Source: Dendrocalamus latiflorus
Lineage: Eukaryota > Streptophyta > Magnoliopsida > Poales > Poaceae
Direction of reading: 5' to 3'
NCBI GenBank assembly: GCA_017311315.1
Contig: CM029626.1
Span: 32,296,869-32,360,868, forward strand
Length of the DNA: 64,000 nt
Under the pieces are notes generated by a model. It saw only the letters and a program-made list of their open reading frames with translations, was not told where the DNA came from and searched no databases. The translations under genes were made by a program, and so were the position numbers. Positions 1 to 13,007 of this stretch are shown here, piece after piece; position 1 is the first letter of the stretch, and each line of letters begins with the position of its first letter.

Positions 1-575
1 AGCTTGGTCAGATTCTTGTCTAAGCCATTCATGTGAAAATTCAAAATGAATTGCCCATAACTTGCAGGTAGCGAAGCAAGAATCAAGTCAGTAGCCAACT
101 CTTGGCTAAGGGGAAAATCAAGTTTTTCCAAGCTCTGTGTGTAACCAACTATCTTGATCACATGAGGGCTCACCAGACTGCCCTCAGCTAGCTTACACCC
201 AAATAATTTCTTTGAGATCTCATATCTCTCGGTTCTTGCTTGTGTCTCAAACATGACTTTGAGCACCATGATAATATTGTAAGCCTCCGTGTTCTCAAAC
301 TGTTTCTGAAGGCCAGAGTCCATGGTAGCAAGTATGAGACAGCTAACATCAAGGGCCTCATCACATGCCTTTCTATAGGCATTTTTAAGAGCAGAAGTAG
401 CATTTTCATTAGGCACTTCTGGAATTGGTTCCTCTAGAATATGACCCTTTTTATCTTACTTAAGGACAATTCTTAGGTTGTAGGACCAATCCACAAGATT
501 TGTTCTATTCAATTTTTCTTTATCAAGTATCAAACGTAAAGCAAAACTAGAAGCAGGTACCGTAGTTGGTGCCAT
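1..575 (-). pseudogene. Ty1/copia gag, N-terminal half, one nonsense codon
   Basis: The minus strand reads as a copia-type Gag (UBN2-like gag polypeptide family), starting at the ATG at 575. About 190 codons stay in one frame to the window edge except for one TAA at 456-458, roughly codon 40. Recognisable pieces are an N-terminal segment with NLVDWSYNLR, a central segment with FETQARTERYEISKKLF, and SYGQFILNFHMNGLDKNLTK near the edge. Gag builds the cytoplasmic virus-like particle that packages element RNA. The zinc knuckle and pol would lie left of the window. The lineage within copia is not determined. The homology is recognised from memory of the family. Confidence 0.75.
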
Positions 576-1525
576 GATCTTCAACACAAAATATGCAAAA
601 CTAAGATATATGTTCAAGAAAAGTAATTTCTATTAAACAATTTAATAAAGATACTCCCACTAAATACCATATCCCTCTTATGTCATTTAGTGATTCAAGA
701 CCCAAAATCAACTTATCTAATAGTGAGCTTTGGCATCACTACTAGAAGATTAGTGAATTTCGTAAGAAACCCTTTGCTAATTATATCTCTATATAATTCT
801 TGTTGTCGGGCAGTATCTCTATGCTCCAACACCTAACCGTATGCCCCAAAGTCCACAACTGTTATGATGACCTTGTCAAGTTAAACCAATGCTTTGCGTT
901 TGAGTGTCTGACACAAACTCATCTAGTCAAGGAAAATTAATAGCACTCTAATTTAGCAAGACCAACCATTAAAATACATGGTTTTGGATGGTGCAGCTAA
1001 TTGGGAGAGCATCAATTTAGCTTAATATTATATGAGGGAATTTTATTTCTACCATGTTAAAAGCGTTCGGAGCAATTAAATAATATGCATAGAAATAAAT
1101 AAATATATATATAAAGCCATTCATAGACAATCACATTGCATTATGATATAGTATGGCCCTTTAATATGGTGATCTCTATCGCCACGCTTCCTGTTTGCCA
1201 TGTCTCCAAGTGGCCAAAACCTCCAAGTACTCCCACTAAGCTATTACTCCATAGCACGTACTAGTAAAGATTACAAGGAGTGAAGAAGCAACACAAGTCG
1301 ACACACAGGTCGTTATAGAAATATAGACAGCCTTGTGCTGCAATAAGCATGACATGCATGCCATGAAAATTACATACAAATATGCATCTCATACATCATT
1401 CACGTGCATAATGGGCCATATGATTCACAACAATACACCAAACAAATATGCATGGAATCATATTCTATCTGTTTACCATGACATTTTGGCATGATGATTA
1501 TCGTGTCACTTGGCATGGCACACAT
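576..1525 (-). other. Probable copia 5' leader/LTR (minus strand), boundaries unresolved
   Basis: No coding potential is visible in this AT-rich stretch upstream of the minus-strand copia gag. By position it should hold the leader, primer-binding site and 5' LTR of that element. A near-duplicate phrase, actcccactaa, occurs near 652 and 1229. I could not find a clear tRNA-Met primer site (gctctgatacca on the plus strand) or matching LTR ends, so this assignment rests on position. It abuts the truncated end of the gypsy LTR near 1526. Confidence 0.35.
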
Positions 1526-3930
1526 GCTGCTCTAACCACCAGGGTTCAAGACTATGGGTTCCATCCACCCACACTGGCTCCATCTGCCAGGACACACTCC
1601 CGAGAGCTTCCATCCACTCCCGAGTTTGGACAATCACAAGCGTTGGTCCTTAATTGACTCGGTTGGCACATGCACAATACAAATTCTTGTGCTAAATCTG
1701 CACCAACCCAATCTTACCATCCGCCCAAGTCTAAAGCCAATTTTCACCATTCTATTTTATTTGTAAACCAATGGCAACACTACTTGCCAAACACTTGATA
1801 AAGGCAAATGTTTAAGGATTTGATAACAGTATTCCCACCCATTAGGTTATAGCGATCAAAAGGTTGTCTAAGTAATTACTACCATTCTAAAATTATCAAA
1901 TATCATTATAATCTTAATACTGAGACAAGGAAAACCTAAGGTGATAAAGGTACATGGATTTCAACATCCAATGAGGGTATAACAATTATTGGATTAACTA
2001 ATATCCTTACGACAGAAGTTATTATTTTATGAAACATAGCAATGCCTTTTCATTTGAAATAATAAAGAGATTTTTGAAAACAATGTACAAGATGATCAAA
2101 GAAGACTTGCCTTCTTGCACGTTGTCTGGACCTTCCTATTGTGGATCAGAAAACTCTTCTGCGATGATGGGTTCTACACGCCAAAATGAGAAACCCAAAT
2201 AAATAAATAAATACATAAACACAAACAAAGTCGAAAAACAAAATATATATACTAGAAGGTTTATGATTTTGGATGAATTTAGAACTTTGAATGGGTTCAA
2301 ATAGAGCTAGGATGAAGAAATACAGGCTTCTAGAAGTGTTTGCTGTCATTAGAGCGATCGAGTCCACCGAGGGTGTTCTATTGTTGAAATCAGCCAGAGA
2401 AAAGTTGGAACGGTCTGCCCGGCAAGAGGAGACGTTCAGAGTGGTCTAAAAGCTATATAGTGGTTGGGGCAGTCGGAGGTTACAACGTGGTCGAAGGGGT
2501 CGGAGGCTACACAGAGTGGTCGGTGGTGGAAACTCTATAGAGTGGTCGGTGGGGTTGGAAATTATATGTGGTCGGAGTAGTTATAGTGGGTAGACCTATA
2601 CGTGGTTGAAACCTATGAGAATTGTCAGACTGCCCAGAGTGGTCATAGCCGATGAGAATGTCATCAAAGACTAGAGCAATCATAACACTAATGGTGGTCG
2701 GGGGCCAAGAGTGGTCGAAAGGCTTTTATCATATGTGGTCGAAGGATAGAACGTTGTCGAAGGATAGAACATGGTTGAAGGCGACTGTGGTCGTGAGTGA
2801 CCGTTCTCGAAAGTGGTTGTAGTCATCAGCGATGGTCGCAAGGATTGGAGGGTTTGGAGAGGCCAAAGGGATCGAAGGGTTCAGAGTGGTCAGAGGTCGA
2901 AGTGATGGTTAGAAGGATCATAGGGTTCGGAGAGGTCAGAGGGATCGAAGCGTTTGGAGTGGTCGGGGGTCGAAGCGATGATCAGAAGGATCGAAGTGTT
3001 CAGAGAGGTCGGAGGGATCAAAGGGTTTGGAGTGGTCGAAGTTTGAAGCAATACGTTTGGACCGTTCGATCGACCAGAGAGATGTTCGGACCATTCGGTC
3101 GGCCAGAGAGGTGAGGTGGCACGGAGAAGGTTTTGGTGTATGGTTGCATTACCAGAGGTAGATCGACAGTGAGGAAGGAGTGGTGGTGGTGGATTTGCTC
3201 GATGGTGAGGTGGCTGAGGTTCGTCCGGTCACGATGAAGATGAAGACGATGTCGATGATTAGTTGCTATACACCAAGAGGAGCTCGAGAAGGGAGTGGCT
3301 CTGGCGGCGGTCTTGGACAGTGAAGTGGTCAGCGACGACGGAAGACGACGATGACACCGATGGTGTTATTAGCAGCCTTGGCGTTGCCTCGGGGACTTCT
3401 CTGGAGGAGGGAATGTTTTGGCTAGATAAAAGGAAGGCGACAAGGCCACGGTGCTCCAATTTATAGCTTCGGCAAAGAAAGGAAACCAACGGAATTTTTG
3501 GCACCGTGCGATCATTTTGGTATTCAAGGAGAAATGAAAGATGATGAATTGACTGCTAGCACAAATTGGGTAGTTTCGAAACAAAGATACTAAGGGAAAA
3601 AGGCCTTTGGTCAGTTGGAGATTTGAGCTTATCGGTCTGAATGCAAGATAGATGAATATGAATAATAACCATTTCCTCAAGGATAAAAGGAAGGAAGGAA
3701 AGAAGAAAGCTAAATGAGAAAGGAAGATAGAAGTGCGGTGGCTGGTGCTGTTCGGCTGAGGATTAAGTGAGCCATACAAGGATCAGCAGAGGGATGGGGT
3801 TCCCCAATGGGATTTTTTCATTCGCATTAAGATTTAATTAATTCAAGAAAAATCCAAATAAAATCCCAAAAATTTTAAATAATTAATTTGAAATTAATTT
3901 TTAAAGAAAGTGAATTTTCTGGATGTTACA
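1526..3930 (-). repeat. 3' LTR of element A, truncated and internally deleted
   Basis: This is homologous to 8503-11851. Relative to that copy the first ~590 bp (plus-strand coordinates) are missing, and about 490 bp are deleted near 1625, where the text jumps from the block ending cccgagtt to ggacaatcac. The matching flanks lie near 9176 and 9665 in the full LTR. A minus-strand TATA box (tttata on the plus strand) lies at 3460-3465. The segment 2440-3120 is packed with the heptamer gtggtcg. The end gttaca at 3930 is followed by a purine-rich (minus strand) polypurine tract. Confidence 0.8.
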
Positions 3931-6900
3931 AACCTACCCCTGTTAGAAAGAATCTCGTCCTCGAGATTCAGACGAACTGGAAAAGGCTAGGGAACTCTGC
4001 TCTTAGATCTTCCTCACACTCCCAAGTTGCTTCTAATTCTGTATGATTGCTTCGTTGCACTTTATAGAATTAGATGGTCTTGCTTCTTGTGCAATGCTCT
4101 GCTTGATCCAAAATTTTGACTGGATACTCTGGATAGGTCATGTCCTCCTTCGATTTCACTTCATCTAGAGAAATCTACTCTTCTGGTACTCTGAGACACT
4201 TCTTCAACTGGGACACATGGAAGGCGTTGTGCACATCTGACAACTGTGGTGGAAGCTTCAACTGATATGCAACTTCTCCTCTTCTGGCTAGAGCAAGGAA
4301 TGGTCCAATGAACCTAGGAGCAAGTTTCCCACTAACTCTGAAATGACGTATCCCCTTGAGACGTATCCCACTTTCAGATACACATGATCACTGGGTGTAA
4401 ATTCTAACAACCTACGGCGATGGTCCACATAACTTTTTTTTGTCTTGTTTGTGCTTTTTTCAATCTGTCCTGAATCAAGCAAACTTGCTCTTTTGCTTGC
4501 TTCAACACATCTAGTCCAAACACTTGCCCATCTTTGGTCTCTTTCCAATACAATGGTGTCCTACATTTTTTGCCATACAAAGCTTCAAATGGATACATTT
4601 GCAAGTTAAATTGATAACTGTTATTGTAGTAGAATTCTGCATAGGTCAAACTTTGATCCCAACTAGTTTTATTTGCCAAGGTATGTCTTCCAGTATTTGA
4701 TTTACTCTTTCTATTTGACCATCTATGTGTGGATGATATGCTGTACTGAAATTTAGATATGTGCCCAAAATTTCATACAACTTCTGCCAAAATCTTGAAG
4801 TGAATTGAGATCCTCGATCTGATATGAATTTTTTGGGAACTCCATGCAAACACATGATCCTTGGTATATAAAGCTCTATGAGCCTATATCCAGAGTAAGT
4901 GATCTTTACTAGAATGAAATGTGGGACTTTTGTTAGATGGTCTACAATAACCCAAATTGTTGTGGTACAAGAATTCTTTTTCCCTTAGAAATATCTTCTT
5001 TATTTCTTTTTGTTGTGGTACAAGAATTCTTTTTCCAAACCAAAGGATACCTTCTTCATCTACTGAGAATCAAGGTGCTTTTACTTTCTTTGTATTATCT
5101 TTGATTTCCTTGACATATTTATCCTCTTTTTGAGCTGTCTTGATCTGATCCTCTAAAATTGGTTGAACCTCCATAGTAGTCAGAAATCCTTCCACTACTA
5201 CTTCCAGATTGAGTCACTCAAATTCTTCATGAAGTGCAGGCTGACTATCTTCAATCATTAGGTTATTGCAATAGCTCTTTCTGCTCAAGGCATCAGCTGC
5301 TACATTAGCCTTCCCTGGATGATAATGTACTCCAACATCATAATCCTTTATTAACTCAAGCCATCTTCTTTGTCTTAGGCTGAGATCAGGTTGGGTAAAT
5401 ATATACTTCAGACTATTGTGGTCCATGTAAATCTCACAACGATTACCGATTAAATAATACCTCCATATTTTAAGAGCATGCACAATGGCAGCTAGCTCTA
5501 CATCATGGGTTGGATAATTTTCCTCATATGGACGCAATTGCCTTAATGCATAGGCTACCACTTTTCCTTCTTACATCAGTACACAACCAAGACCTTGTCT
5601 TGATGCATCACAGAAAACATCGAATTCCTCCCTGATGTCTGGAAGCGTTAGCACTGGTGCAGAACTTAACCTCTTCTTCAGTTTTTGAAAGCTGTCCTCA
5701 TAAGTTTTAGTCCATTCAAACTTCTTTTCCTTCTTTAGTAACTGGGTGAGAGGTCTCACAAGTTTGGAAAAACCTTCAATGACGATAATAACCTACTAAA
5801 CCTAGAAAACTTTTGATCTCTGGTACTGATTTGGGTTGTGCCTAGCTGAGCACATATTTTACTTTCCTGTGATCTACAGACACTCCTGCAGAAATTACAT
5901 GACCTAAAAAATCTTCTTCATCCAAAATTCACACTTGCTAAACTTGGCATACAACTAGTGTTCTCTGAGTTTTTTCAAAACTATCCTCAGATATTCTTCA
6001 TGTTCTTTCTCATTCTTGGAGTAGATAAGAATGTCATCTATGAATACAATGACAAACTTATCCAGATATTCCATGAACAACTTATTCGTTTGATTCATAA
6101 AATATGCTGGTGCATTTGTCAGGCCAAAAGACATCACTGTAAACTCGTACAGTCCATACCGAGTAGAGAATGCTATTTTTGGTATATCCTCTAGTCTAAT
6201 TTTCACTTGATGGTAACCTGATCGGATATCAATCTTGGAGAAAACACATAATCCTTTCAACTAATCAAATAAATCATAGATACTAGGCAAAGCATACTTG
6301 TTCTTGATTGTCACATCATTCAAGGATCTGTAGTCCACACACATGCGAAGACTGTCGTCTGTTGTCTTTCTTCTTCGCTAGAAGTACTGGTGCTCCCTAA
6401 GGCGAAGAACTTGGTCTAACAAAACCTTTCTCTTGTAGCTCCTGAATCTGCTCCTTAACTTCAGCTATATTGTTTGCTGACATGTGATAGGGTCTCTTGG
6501 AAATCGGGGCTGTACCAGGTACCAAGTTAATAACAAATATAATTTCTCTGTCCAGCGGCATTCCTGGCAACTCTTTAGGAAATACATCTAGGTATTCTCT
6601 TACTACAGGCATATATTCCAAAGTTATTCCCTTCAAGCGGTTCAACTCACATTCATTCTTTGAAGGTGTATTAGACTTGTTAAGAGTAATGGCATGGTTG
6701 GCACAATCTATCTACCCTTTATACTTGGTTAACTAATCCATACCAAGTATTACATCTATGCCCTTGGAGTCTATTATATTAAGGTTGGCTAGGAACTTAA
6801 TTCCATTTATATCTATGGTTGCTTTAGGGCAGACCATATTAGTCCTCATTTCTTTTCCAGGTGATTGGACTAGCATAGGGTTCTTTAGAAAATATATATT

Positions 6901-7960
6901 CCAATTATATCTTTCAACAAAAGCTTTTGATATGAATGAATGTGAAGCTTGGGAATCAAATAATGCTAATGCATGTACTGAGTTGACAAGAAACTTACCC
7001 ATAACTACATCTGGTGCGTCGTGAGTAGCTTCTGTAGTGACATGATTAACACATCCTCTGCCCATTGTTTGTGGAGTCTTTGGAGTTTGAGGTGATAGCC
7101 TTGACCTATAAGTACAGGTCGTGCGGGTGTTGTCCCCAGGTTGAAGCAAACAGAGGTAACAACTTGATGCTTCTGAGAGCAATTGTTGGCATATGCCCCA
7201 TGTTCTTGCAATTGAAGCATTGCACTCCTGTAGCCGTAGTCTTGTTCTGATGGGGCTAGCCACCATTATTTGCTCGAGGTGCTTGTAGAACTAAGCGAGA
7301 TCTGATGAAGGGCGTCCTTGGCACACTTGGCGCTGAGGGCTCACTGAACTGAGGTGGATTAGGGCGATGATAAGAAATGTTGGCACCATGCTAAGCTTCA
7401 AATTTCCTCTTTTGAGACTCATACAATTGACGTTGAGTATCTTCTTGTACAAGGGCCTTATTCACCATGTGCTGGATTCCCATAGGAATATGTGTAGTGC
7501 AGAAGGCTGCAACAAATTCAGCCCAATTGATGGATTGAACATCCCGATGGGCAGCATAGTAGTTCTCCCACCAGCTAGCAGCAGTTCCTTTGAGCTGATG
7601 GGCAACATATAACACCTTCTCATGATCATACCCTAAGCCACAATCAGCTTCTTCTCCACATCCTTGAGCTAGTCATTAGCCTCTAATGGGTCAAATGAAC
7701 CTGTGAAGGATGGCAGTCTGGTCCTCATAAACTCTCCTAGCTTGGACTGCGGTGCTTGGATTGGTGCTTACTAAACCTAATTGACTTGGTTTTGAGCCAA
7801 AGCTTGAAGAAGTTGTAGTTGCATAGCCATCATTGTTCTAAATTAGGGGCTTGAGCTAGAGGTGGTGGGATTGGAGCATTGCTTTCTGGTTGGGCATTAG
7901 CTCCACGACTGTTGTTAGTGTTGTTTCGTGTGTTTACCATCTGAAGCAGCAACCAAGAAT
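3931..7960 (-). pseudogene. Element A gag-pol, Tekay-like, heavily mutated
   Basis: Fragments in order on the minus strand are:
- Gag at about 7391-7960.
- A frameshifted zinc knuckle near 7200.
- Protease at 6733-7100, whose active-site triplet reads DSQ instead of DSG.
- RT at 5955-6645 with FIDDILIYS.
- RNase H at 5214-5759, ending in HYHPGKANVAADALSR.
- The integrase core at 4646-4930 with SDRGSQFTSRFW.
- C-terminal pieces at 3960-4548 ending in a chromodomain-like remnant.
Gag, PR, RT, RH and IN together would make and integrate the cDNA copy, and the chromodomain is thought to guide insertion into heterochromatin. Multiple stops, frameshifts and loss of the integrase zinc finger make the element inactive. 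It is clearly related to the pol of element D. Confidence 0.85.
4950..5040. repeat. Local duplication at the integrase deletion in element A
   Basis: The 23-24 bp phrase beginning ttgtggtacaagaattc occurs twice, at about 4957 and 5010. The coding sense jumps here from the linker after RNase H directly into the integrase core, so the HHCC zinc-binding domain of integrase is missing. The duplication marks the repair site. Confidence 0.6.
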
Positions 7961-8485
7961 GGCAAAAGGTAAGAGGGAAGTAGCATAGATAAGAGATCAG
8001 GGGAACAACTAAACATCATCCCAAACAAACACATAGGAGAGAAACAAACACCCACTAGGAGAAAGATAGCTTGAAATCATAATAGTTTTTAAGGATGGTT
8101 GTACCACAAGCGCACAAAGGCTTGGTACAGGTCACCTAGCACACCAACAAGTAATATATAAGCTTTCTAAAATCGTAGGACTTTACTTGGGTACTACAAC
8201 TGAAGACCTACTCCTCATTCCTTCATGATGAAGTACTTCTCTGAGTGCTTCTTAGATTCGATCTTACTTAGCCATTTATAGGAATTACAAAGGAAAGTGG
8301 TTCCAATTATCATTTCAAAAAGGTGAATGTGCAACTAGAGAAGGAAGAATGCCACGACGAAGGTAAGGATAGAAAGACAAGAAAATATAAGGACAGCACA
8401 ATATTAAATTTTTATTTTATAAAATAAATTTTGAAGCATTTCTAATAACGGCCATTCTAACTAGGTCACGTCCTACAGTCAAATT

Positions 8486-8500
8486 GGCTTTGATACCATC
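8486..8500 (-). other. Primer-binding site of element A
   Basis: The minus strand reads GATGGTATCAAAGCC just inside the 5' LTR boundary at 8503. It matches the initiator tRNA-Met type site (TGGTATCAGAGC) with one A for G difference in the core. It would prime minus-strand DNA synthesis, and it fixes both the orientation and the inner LTR boundary. Confidence 0.8.
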
Positions 8501-8502
8501 TA

Positions 8503-10275
8503 TGTCGAGATTGGATTTTCGAATCTGAAACCTTTGTGTAATACCACACTGGTCCCAAATCAAAACCAATACACACAGTCAAACAGTAATGATTACATAA
8601 TCAACAAAGCTTTATTATGCTAACAGAGAGTACAAGCCTTATGGACACTTTATTACATCTAAGGTTTTGAGACCTCTCAAACATACAAAAACATAACAGA
8701 AACAAAAGAAACTCTGTCGATGACTCATCAATACGCCACAAGCAATTGACTAGGGAAGCGCAACCTAGTACTCCAGAAATCCTTCATCGAATCCACAAGC
8801 ATAGTAGTCGTAAACTCCTTCTTGATCTTCATAAACCTCTAGGATTTGTTTTGAGTGTAGCACGTGAGTACATAAAGTACTTCACAAATCTTGAAAAAAA
8901 TGCAATAGATGTATGGCTTAACAAAGGAAGGTTAATATAGTTCTTTTGCACAAAGCAACATTTTACTTCAAATACCATTATGTATTTTTGAGAGCATCAA
9001 TTTAACAAAGTAATTGTAACAATAGAAAGTAACATAAAATTTTCTAGTGAAGGTTCCACCAGCAACACCAGTTAGACAGGCTCTAACCTGTAAGGTTCAA
9101 GACTATAGGTTCCATCTAGCCACATTGGCTCCATCCGCTAGGACACACTCCTGAGAGCTTCCATCCACTCCCGAGTTCCTAAATATTTTACTTTAAAACC
9201 AAAACCAAATATCTACCATGTGAAAGTGCACATTGCTTGCCCTTGACCGTGGGCACGGCTATTTTGATAGTTTTACACTCTACAAAGGTTGTACAGCTTT
9301 ACCCATAAGAGATAAGTTCTCTTAATAGCAACATACTTCCTTAGACATGAGACCCAGATAATTTATCACAAAGACTTTACCTTACTCCAGTATAGCTAGA
9401 CACCACTGCTGAGGTTTTACCACTGAAAAGTTAAATCCGCCTTAGTCAGAAGCCCCCTCTTACATCGTATGAGTATAGTAAATCCCTATGCCTCACTATG
9501 AGTAACTCCAGTAACCCTGGCACTCACTTACCACTGGTGATATCTAAACTAAACCTTTGTGAGTTAGCACTCACTTACCACTGGTGATATTTAAACTAAA
9601 CCTTTGTGAGTTATTCAGCTAGGTTGTACCCAGTTAGACTTGTGGTTGTACAGTAGTGATTAGTTTGGACAATCATAAGCATCGGTCCTTAATTGACTTG
9701 GGTGAACATTCACAATACAAATTCTCGTGCTAAATCCGCACCAACTCAATCTTAACATCCACCCAAGCCTAAAGCTAATTTTCACCATTCTATTTTATTT
9801 ATAAACCAATAGCAACACCTATTGTCAAACATTTGATAAAAGCAATTGCTTAAGGATTTGATAACAGTATTCCCACCCATCGGGTTACAGTGACCGAAAG
9901 CTTGTCTAAGCAGACACTACCATTATAAAATTATCAAATATCATTATAATCTCAATACTGAGACAAGGAAAGCCTAAAGTGACAAAGGTACATGGAATTC
10001 AACATCAAATGACGGTATAACAATTATTGGATTAAATAAAATCCTTACAATAGAAGTTATCACTTTATGAAACATAGCAATGCATTTTAATTTGAAATAA
10101 TAATGTGATTTTTGAAAACATAGGTACAAGATGATCAAAGAAGACTTGCCTTCTTGCACATTGTTTGGACCTTCCTATTGCAGATCAAAAAACTCTTCTG
10201 CGACGTCGGGTTCTATGCGCCAAAATGGGAAACCCAAATAAATAAATAAACACAAATAAAGACACAAAAAATAAA

Positions 10276-10309
<34 letters not shown>

Positions 10310-11851
10310 GAAGGAGGTTTATGATATTAGATGAATTTAGAACTTTGAATGGGTTCAAACAGAGCTAAGATGAAAAAAATATGGGCTTCTGGAAGTGTTT
10401 GCCATGGTTAGAGCAGTCGAGTCCACCGAGGGTGGTTTGTGGTTGAAATCGACAGGAGAAGACATTTGGAGCAATCCGCTTGGCAAGAGGAGACATTCGG
10501 AGTGGTCCGAAAGCTATATAGCGGTTGGGGCGGTCGTAGGTTACAACGTGGTCGGAGGGGTCATAGGCTACACTGAGTGGCCGGTGGTCGGAAACTCTAT
10601 AAAGTGGTTGGTGGGGTCAAAAATTATATGTGATCGGAGTAGTTATAGTAGGCAGACCTATATGTGGTTTAAACCTACGAGAATTGTCAGAATGCCTAGA
10701 GTGGTCGTAGCTGATGAGGATGTCGTAACCAACTAGCGTGATCGTAACATTGATAGTGGTCGGGGGGCCAAGAGTGGTCGAAAGGTTTTTATGTGGTCAA
10801 AGGATAGAACATGGTCGAAGGATAGAACATGGCCGAAGGCAACTGCAGTCATAAGCGACCATGGTCGAAAGCAGTTGTGGTCGTGAGTGATGGTCGGAAG
10901 GATTGCAGGATTCAGAGAGGTCGGAGGGATCGAAGGGTTCGGAGTGGTCGAAGGTTGAAGCGATGCATTCGGACCGTCTGGTCGATAAGAGAGATGTTCA
11001 GAACATCCTGTTGGCCAGAGAGGCGAGGTGATGTGGAGAAGGTTTTGTTGTATGGTTGCATTATCGTAGGTAGATCTGCGATGAGGAAGGAGTGGTGACG
11101 GCGGATTTGCTCGATGGCAAGGCAGCTGAGGTTCGAACGATCACAACAAAGATGAAGATGGCGTCGGTGATTGGTTGCGGTGCGCCGAGAGGAGCTCGGG
11201 AAGGGAGTGGATCCGACGGCGGTCTTGAACAGTGAAGTAGTCAGCGATGGTAGAAGATGGCAGTGACATTGGTGGTGTTGTCAGCAGCCTCGGCATTGCC
11301 TCTAGGACTTCTCTGGAGGAGGGAAGGTATTGGCTAGACGAAAGGAAGGCGACAAGGTCATGTTGCTCCAATTTATAGCTTCAGCAAAGAAAGGAAACCG
11401 ACGGAATTTATGGCATCATGCGATCGTTTTGGTATTCAAGGACGCACAAAATGAAAGGAAAGATGATTAATTGATTGCTAGGACAAATTGGGTAGGTTCC
11501 AAGCGAAGATGTTGAAGGAAAAATGCCTTTGATTGGATGGAGATTTGAGTTTATTGGTCTGGATGCAAGGTAGATGGACATGAATAGTAACCATGGCCTT
11601 AAGGATAAAAGGATGGAAGGAAAGAAGAAAGCTAAATGAGAAAGGATGAAAAAGTGTGGTGGCTGGTGTTGTTCAGCTAGGGATTAAGCGAGCCATACAA
11701 GGATCTGCAGAGGGATGGGTTCCCCAATGGGATTTTTTTGCATTCGCATTAAGCTTTAACTAATTCAAGAAAAATCCAAATAAAATCCTAAAATATTTAA
11801 AAATTAATTTGAAATTAATTTTTAAACAAAGCAAAATTTTGGAATGTTACA
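8503..11851 (-). repeat. 5' LTR of element A (3349 bp)
   Basis: The LTR begins tgtcgaga and ends gttaca on the plus strand. On the minus strand it opens with TGTAACATTCC and an AT-rich block. A TATA box follows at 11372-11377 (TATAAA on the minus strand), then a region rich in the gtggtcg motif (10400-10990). It ends with the conserved Tekay LTR tail, which includes a phrase on unpaired LTRs elsewhere in the window (for example near 33000 and 61460). Length fits grass Tekay LTRs. No long ORF here looks real. Confidence 0.85.
10278..10307. repeat. (AC)n microsatellite
   Basis: About 15 uninterrupted AC dinucleotides lie inside the 5' LTR of element A. The 3' LTR copy has a short AT-rich run at the same position (around 2240), so the repeat expanded or contracted after insertion. 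Confidence 0.95.
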
Positions 11852-13007
11852 ACATTACAGCATTGGTAGATTAGACCGCCTTTACAAGGGCCAGTTAGAC
11901 TACACCAGCGGTCGGACCACCACACAGGCCGGTATGATCACTCTAGAAAACTGAGTTCTCTAGAAAATAATTATCAACAAGCCTGATCTAACTGCTCGCG
12001 AGAAGGTGGTCATACCACTCACCATGACCCGATCTGACCATGGCCAGTCAGACTGCCGGTAGGTTAGACCGGCACACCACCCCAATTGAATCACCTCACA
12101 TAGAGCTGTCATGCTGCAGGCTGGTCCAATTGCTCACACAGAGCCAGCCTAACCATTGTAGTCATACTGCCACACAAATTCTGGTCATACCGCTTTGTAT
12201 TTTCCATAGAGATAAGTATGCACATACTTCAACAAATTTGAAAAACACATTCTCAAATTACAGTACCATGCACATAAGGATCAGGGCATGATTCACAATA
12301 TGTTGCAAAACATATTTGTACACTTTAGAATCATGACACAAGGATTGGGTATATAGACTCAACACATTTGCAAAATACATTCGCAAACCTAAGTTGCATG
12401 TTACAAGGATTGTGCATGAGCTTTAACCATTTACAAAACATATTTATAAATCTAAGCATCATACCACAAGTAGTAGAAAACATGGACTTCAACCATTTGC
12501 AAAATACATTTGCAAATTTAAGCCACATGTAACAAGGATTATGCATGAGCTACAACTATTTGCAAAACACATTTGCAATTCTAAGCATCATGATAAGGAG
12601 AGCTAGAGCAAGTGAGATTGAGCTATCAACATGTGATGAGACTCAAACTACTAGACATAACCTGTGTTAATAGTACAACAACCTATACTAGCAATCCAGT
12701 CTTCCAACCAAATGCCAAGACTGGTAAAAGACTAAGAACACATCCTTATCCTAGCTAGTTATGCCTTTGCCTTGAGCGTCCTCTTGAACCATGATAACAC
12801 ATATCTTCACTTTAAGTTTGTGCCCTTGTCTTGATATGCATCAACCCATAATGCATCCTTCACTTGCCTTTCATCAACATATGATGGGTCTTTTCTTGAC
12901 TTGATAATCAACTCATGATATCTCCAAAATGGGATCTTCACTTGATACTCATCAGCACATGATGCCATCCAAAGGCTTCATCATCATGGGAAATTACTAT
13001 AACACCC
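11852..13007 (-). other. Degraded copia-like LTR sequence, no genes
   Basis: No credible ORF is present. The part from 11880 to 12200 contains several degraded cggtc/gaccg motifs resembling those in the copia LTRs at 31100 and 19800. The part from 12740 to 12990 resembles grass Maximus-type copia LTR text in minus orientation. LTR ends were not identified. Confidence 0.35.
12212..12600. repeat. Diverged tandem repeat, ~65-bp unit, about six copies
   Basis: Each unit has the order gcacat/gcatgag, (c)ttcaac(c)atttgcaaa, a(t)acatttgcaaa, then a phrase ending cat(g)ac(ac)aagg. Unit starts are near 12212, 12277, 12341, 12406, 12468 and 12535. Copies are diverged but keep spacing, which points to an old minisatellite inside an LTR or internal region. 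No ORF runs through it. Confidence 0.7.

Larger units (their letters stand above)
1526..11851 (-). mobile_element. Element A: old Ty3/gypsy Tekay-like retrotransposon
   Basis: Two related LTR sequences flank a minus-strand gag-pol: 8503-11851 is the 5' LTR and 1526-3930 the damaged 3' LTR. Both end on the plus strand in a gttaca block, so in element orientation they begin TGTAACA, as in grass Tekay/Del chromoviruses. Aligning about 125 bp by eye (1680-1805 against 9715-9842) gives roughly 10% difference, so the insertion is old. Coding regions carry many stops and frameshifts, and part of integrase is deleted. The five bases right of the 5' LTR are acatt. No matching duplication can be seen on the left because that LTR end is missing. 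Confidence 0.8.
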
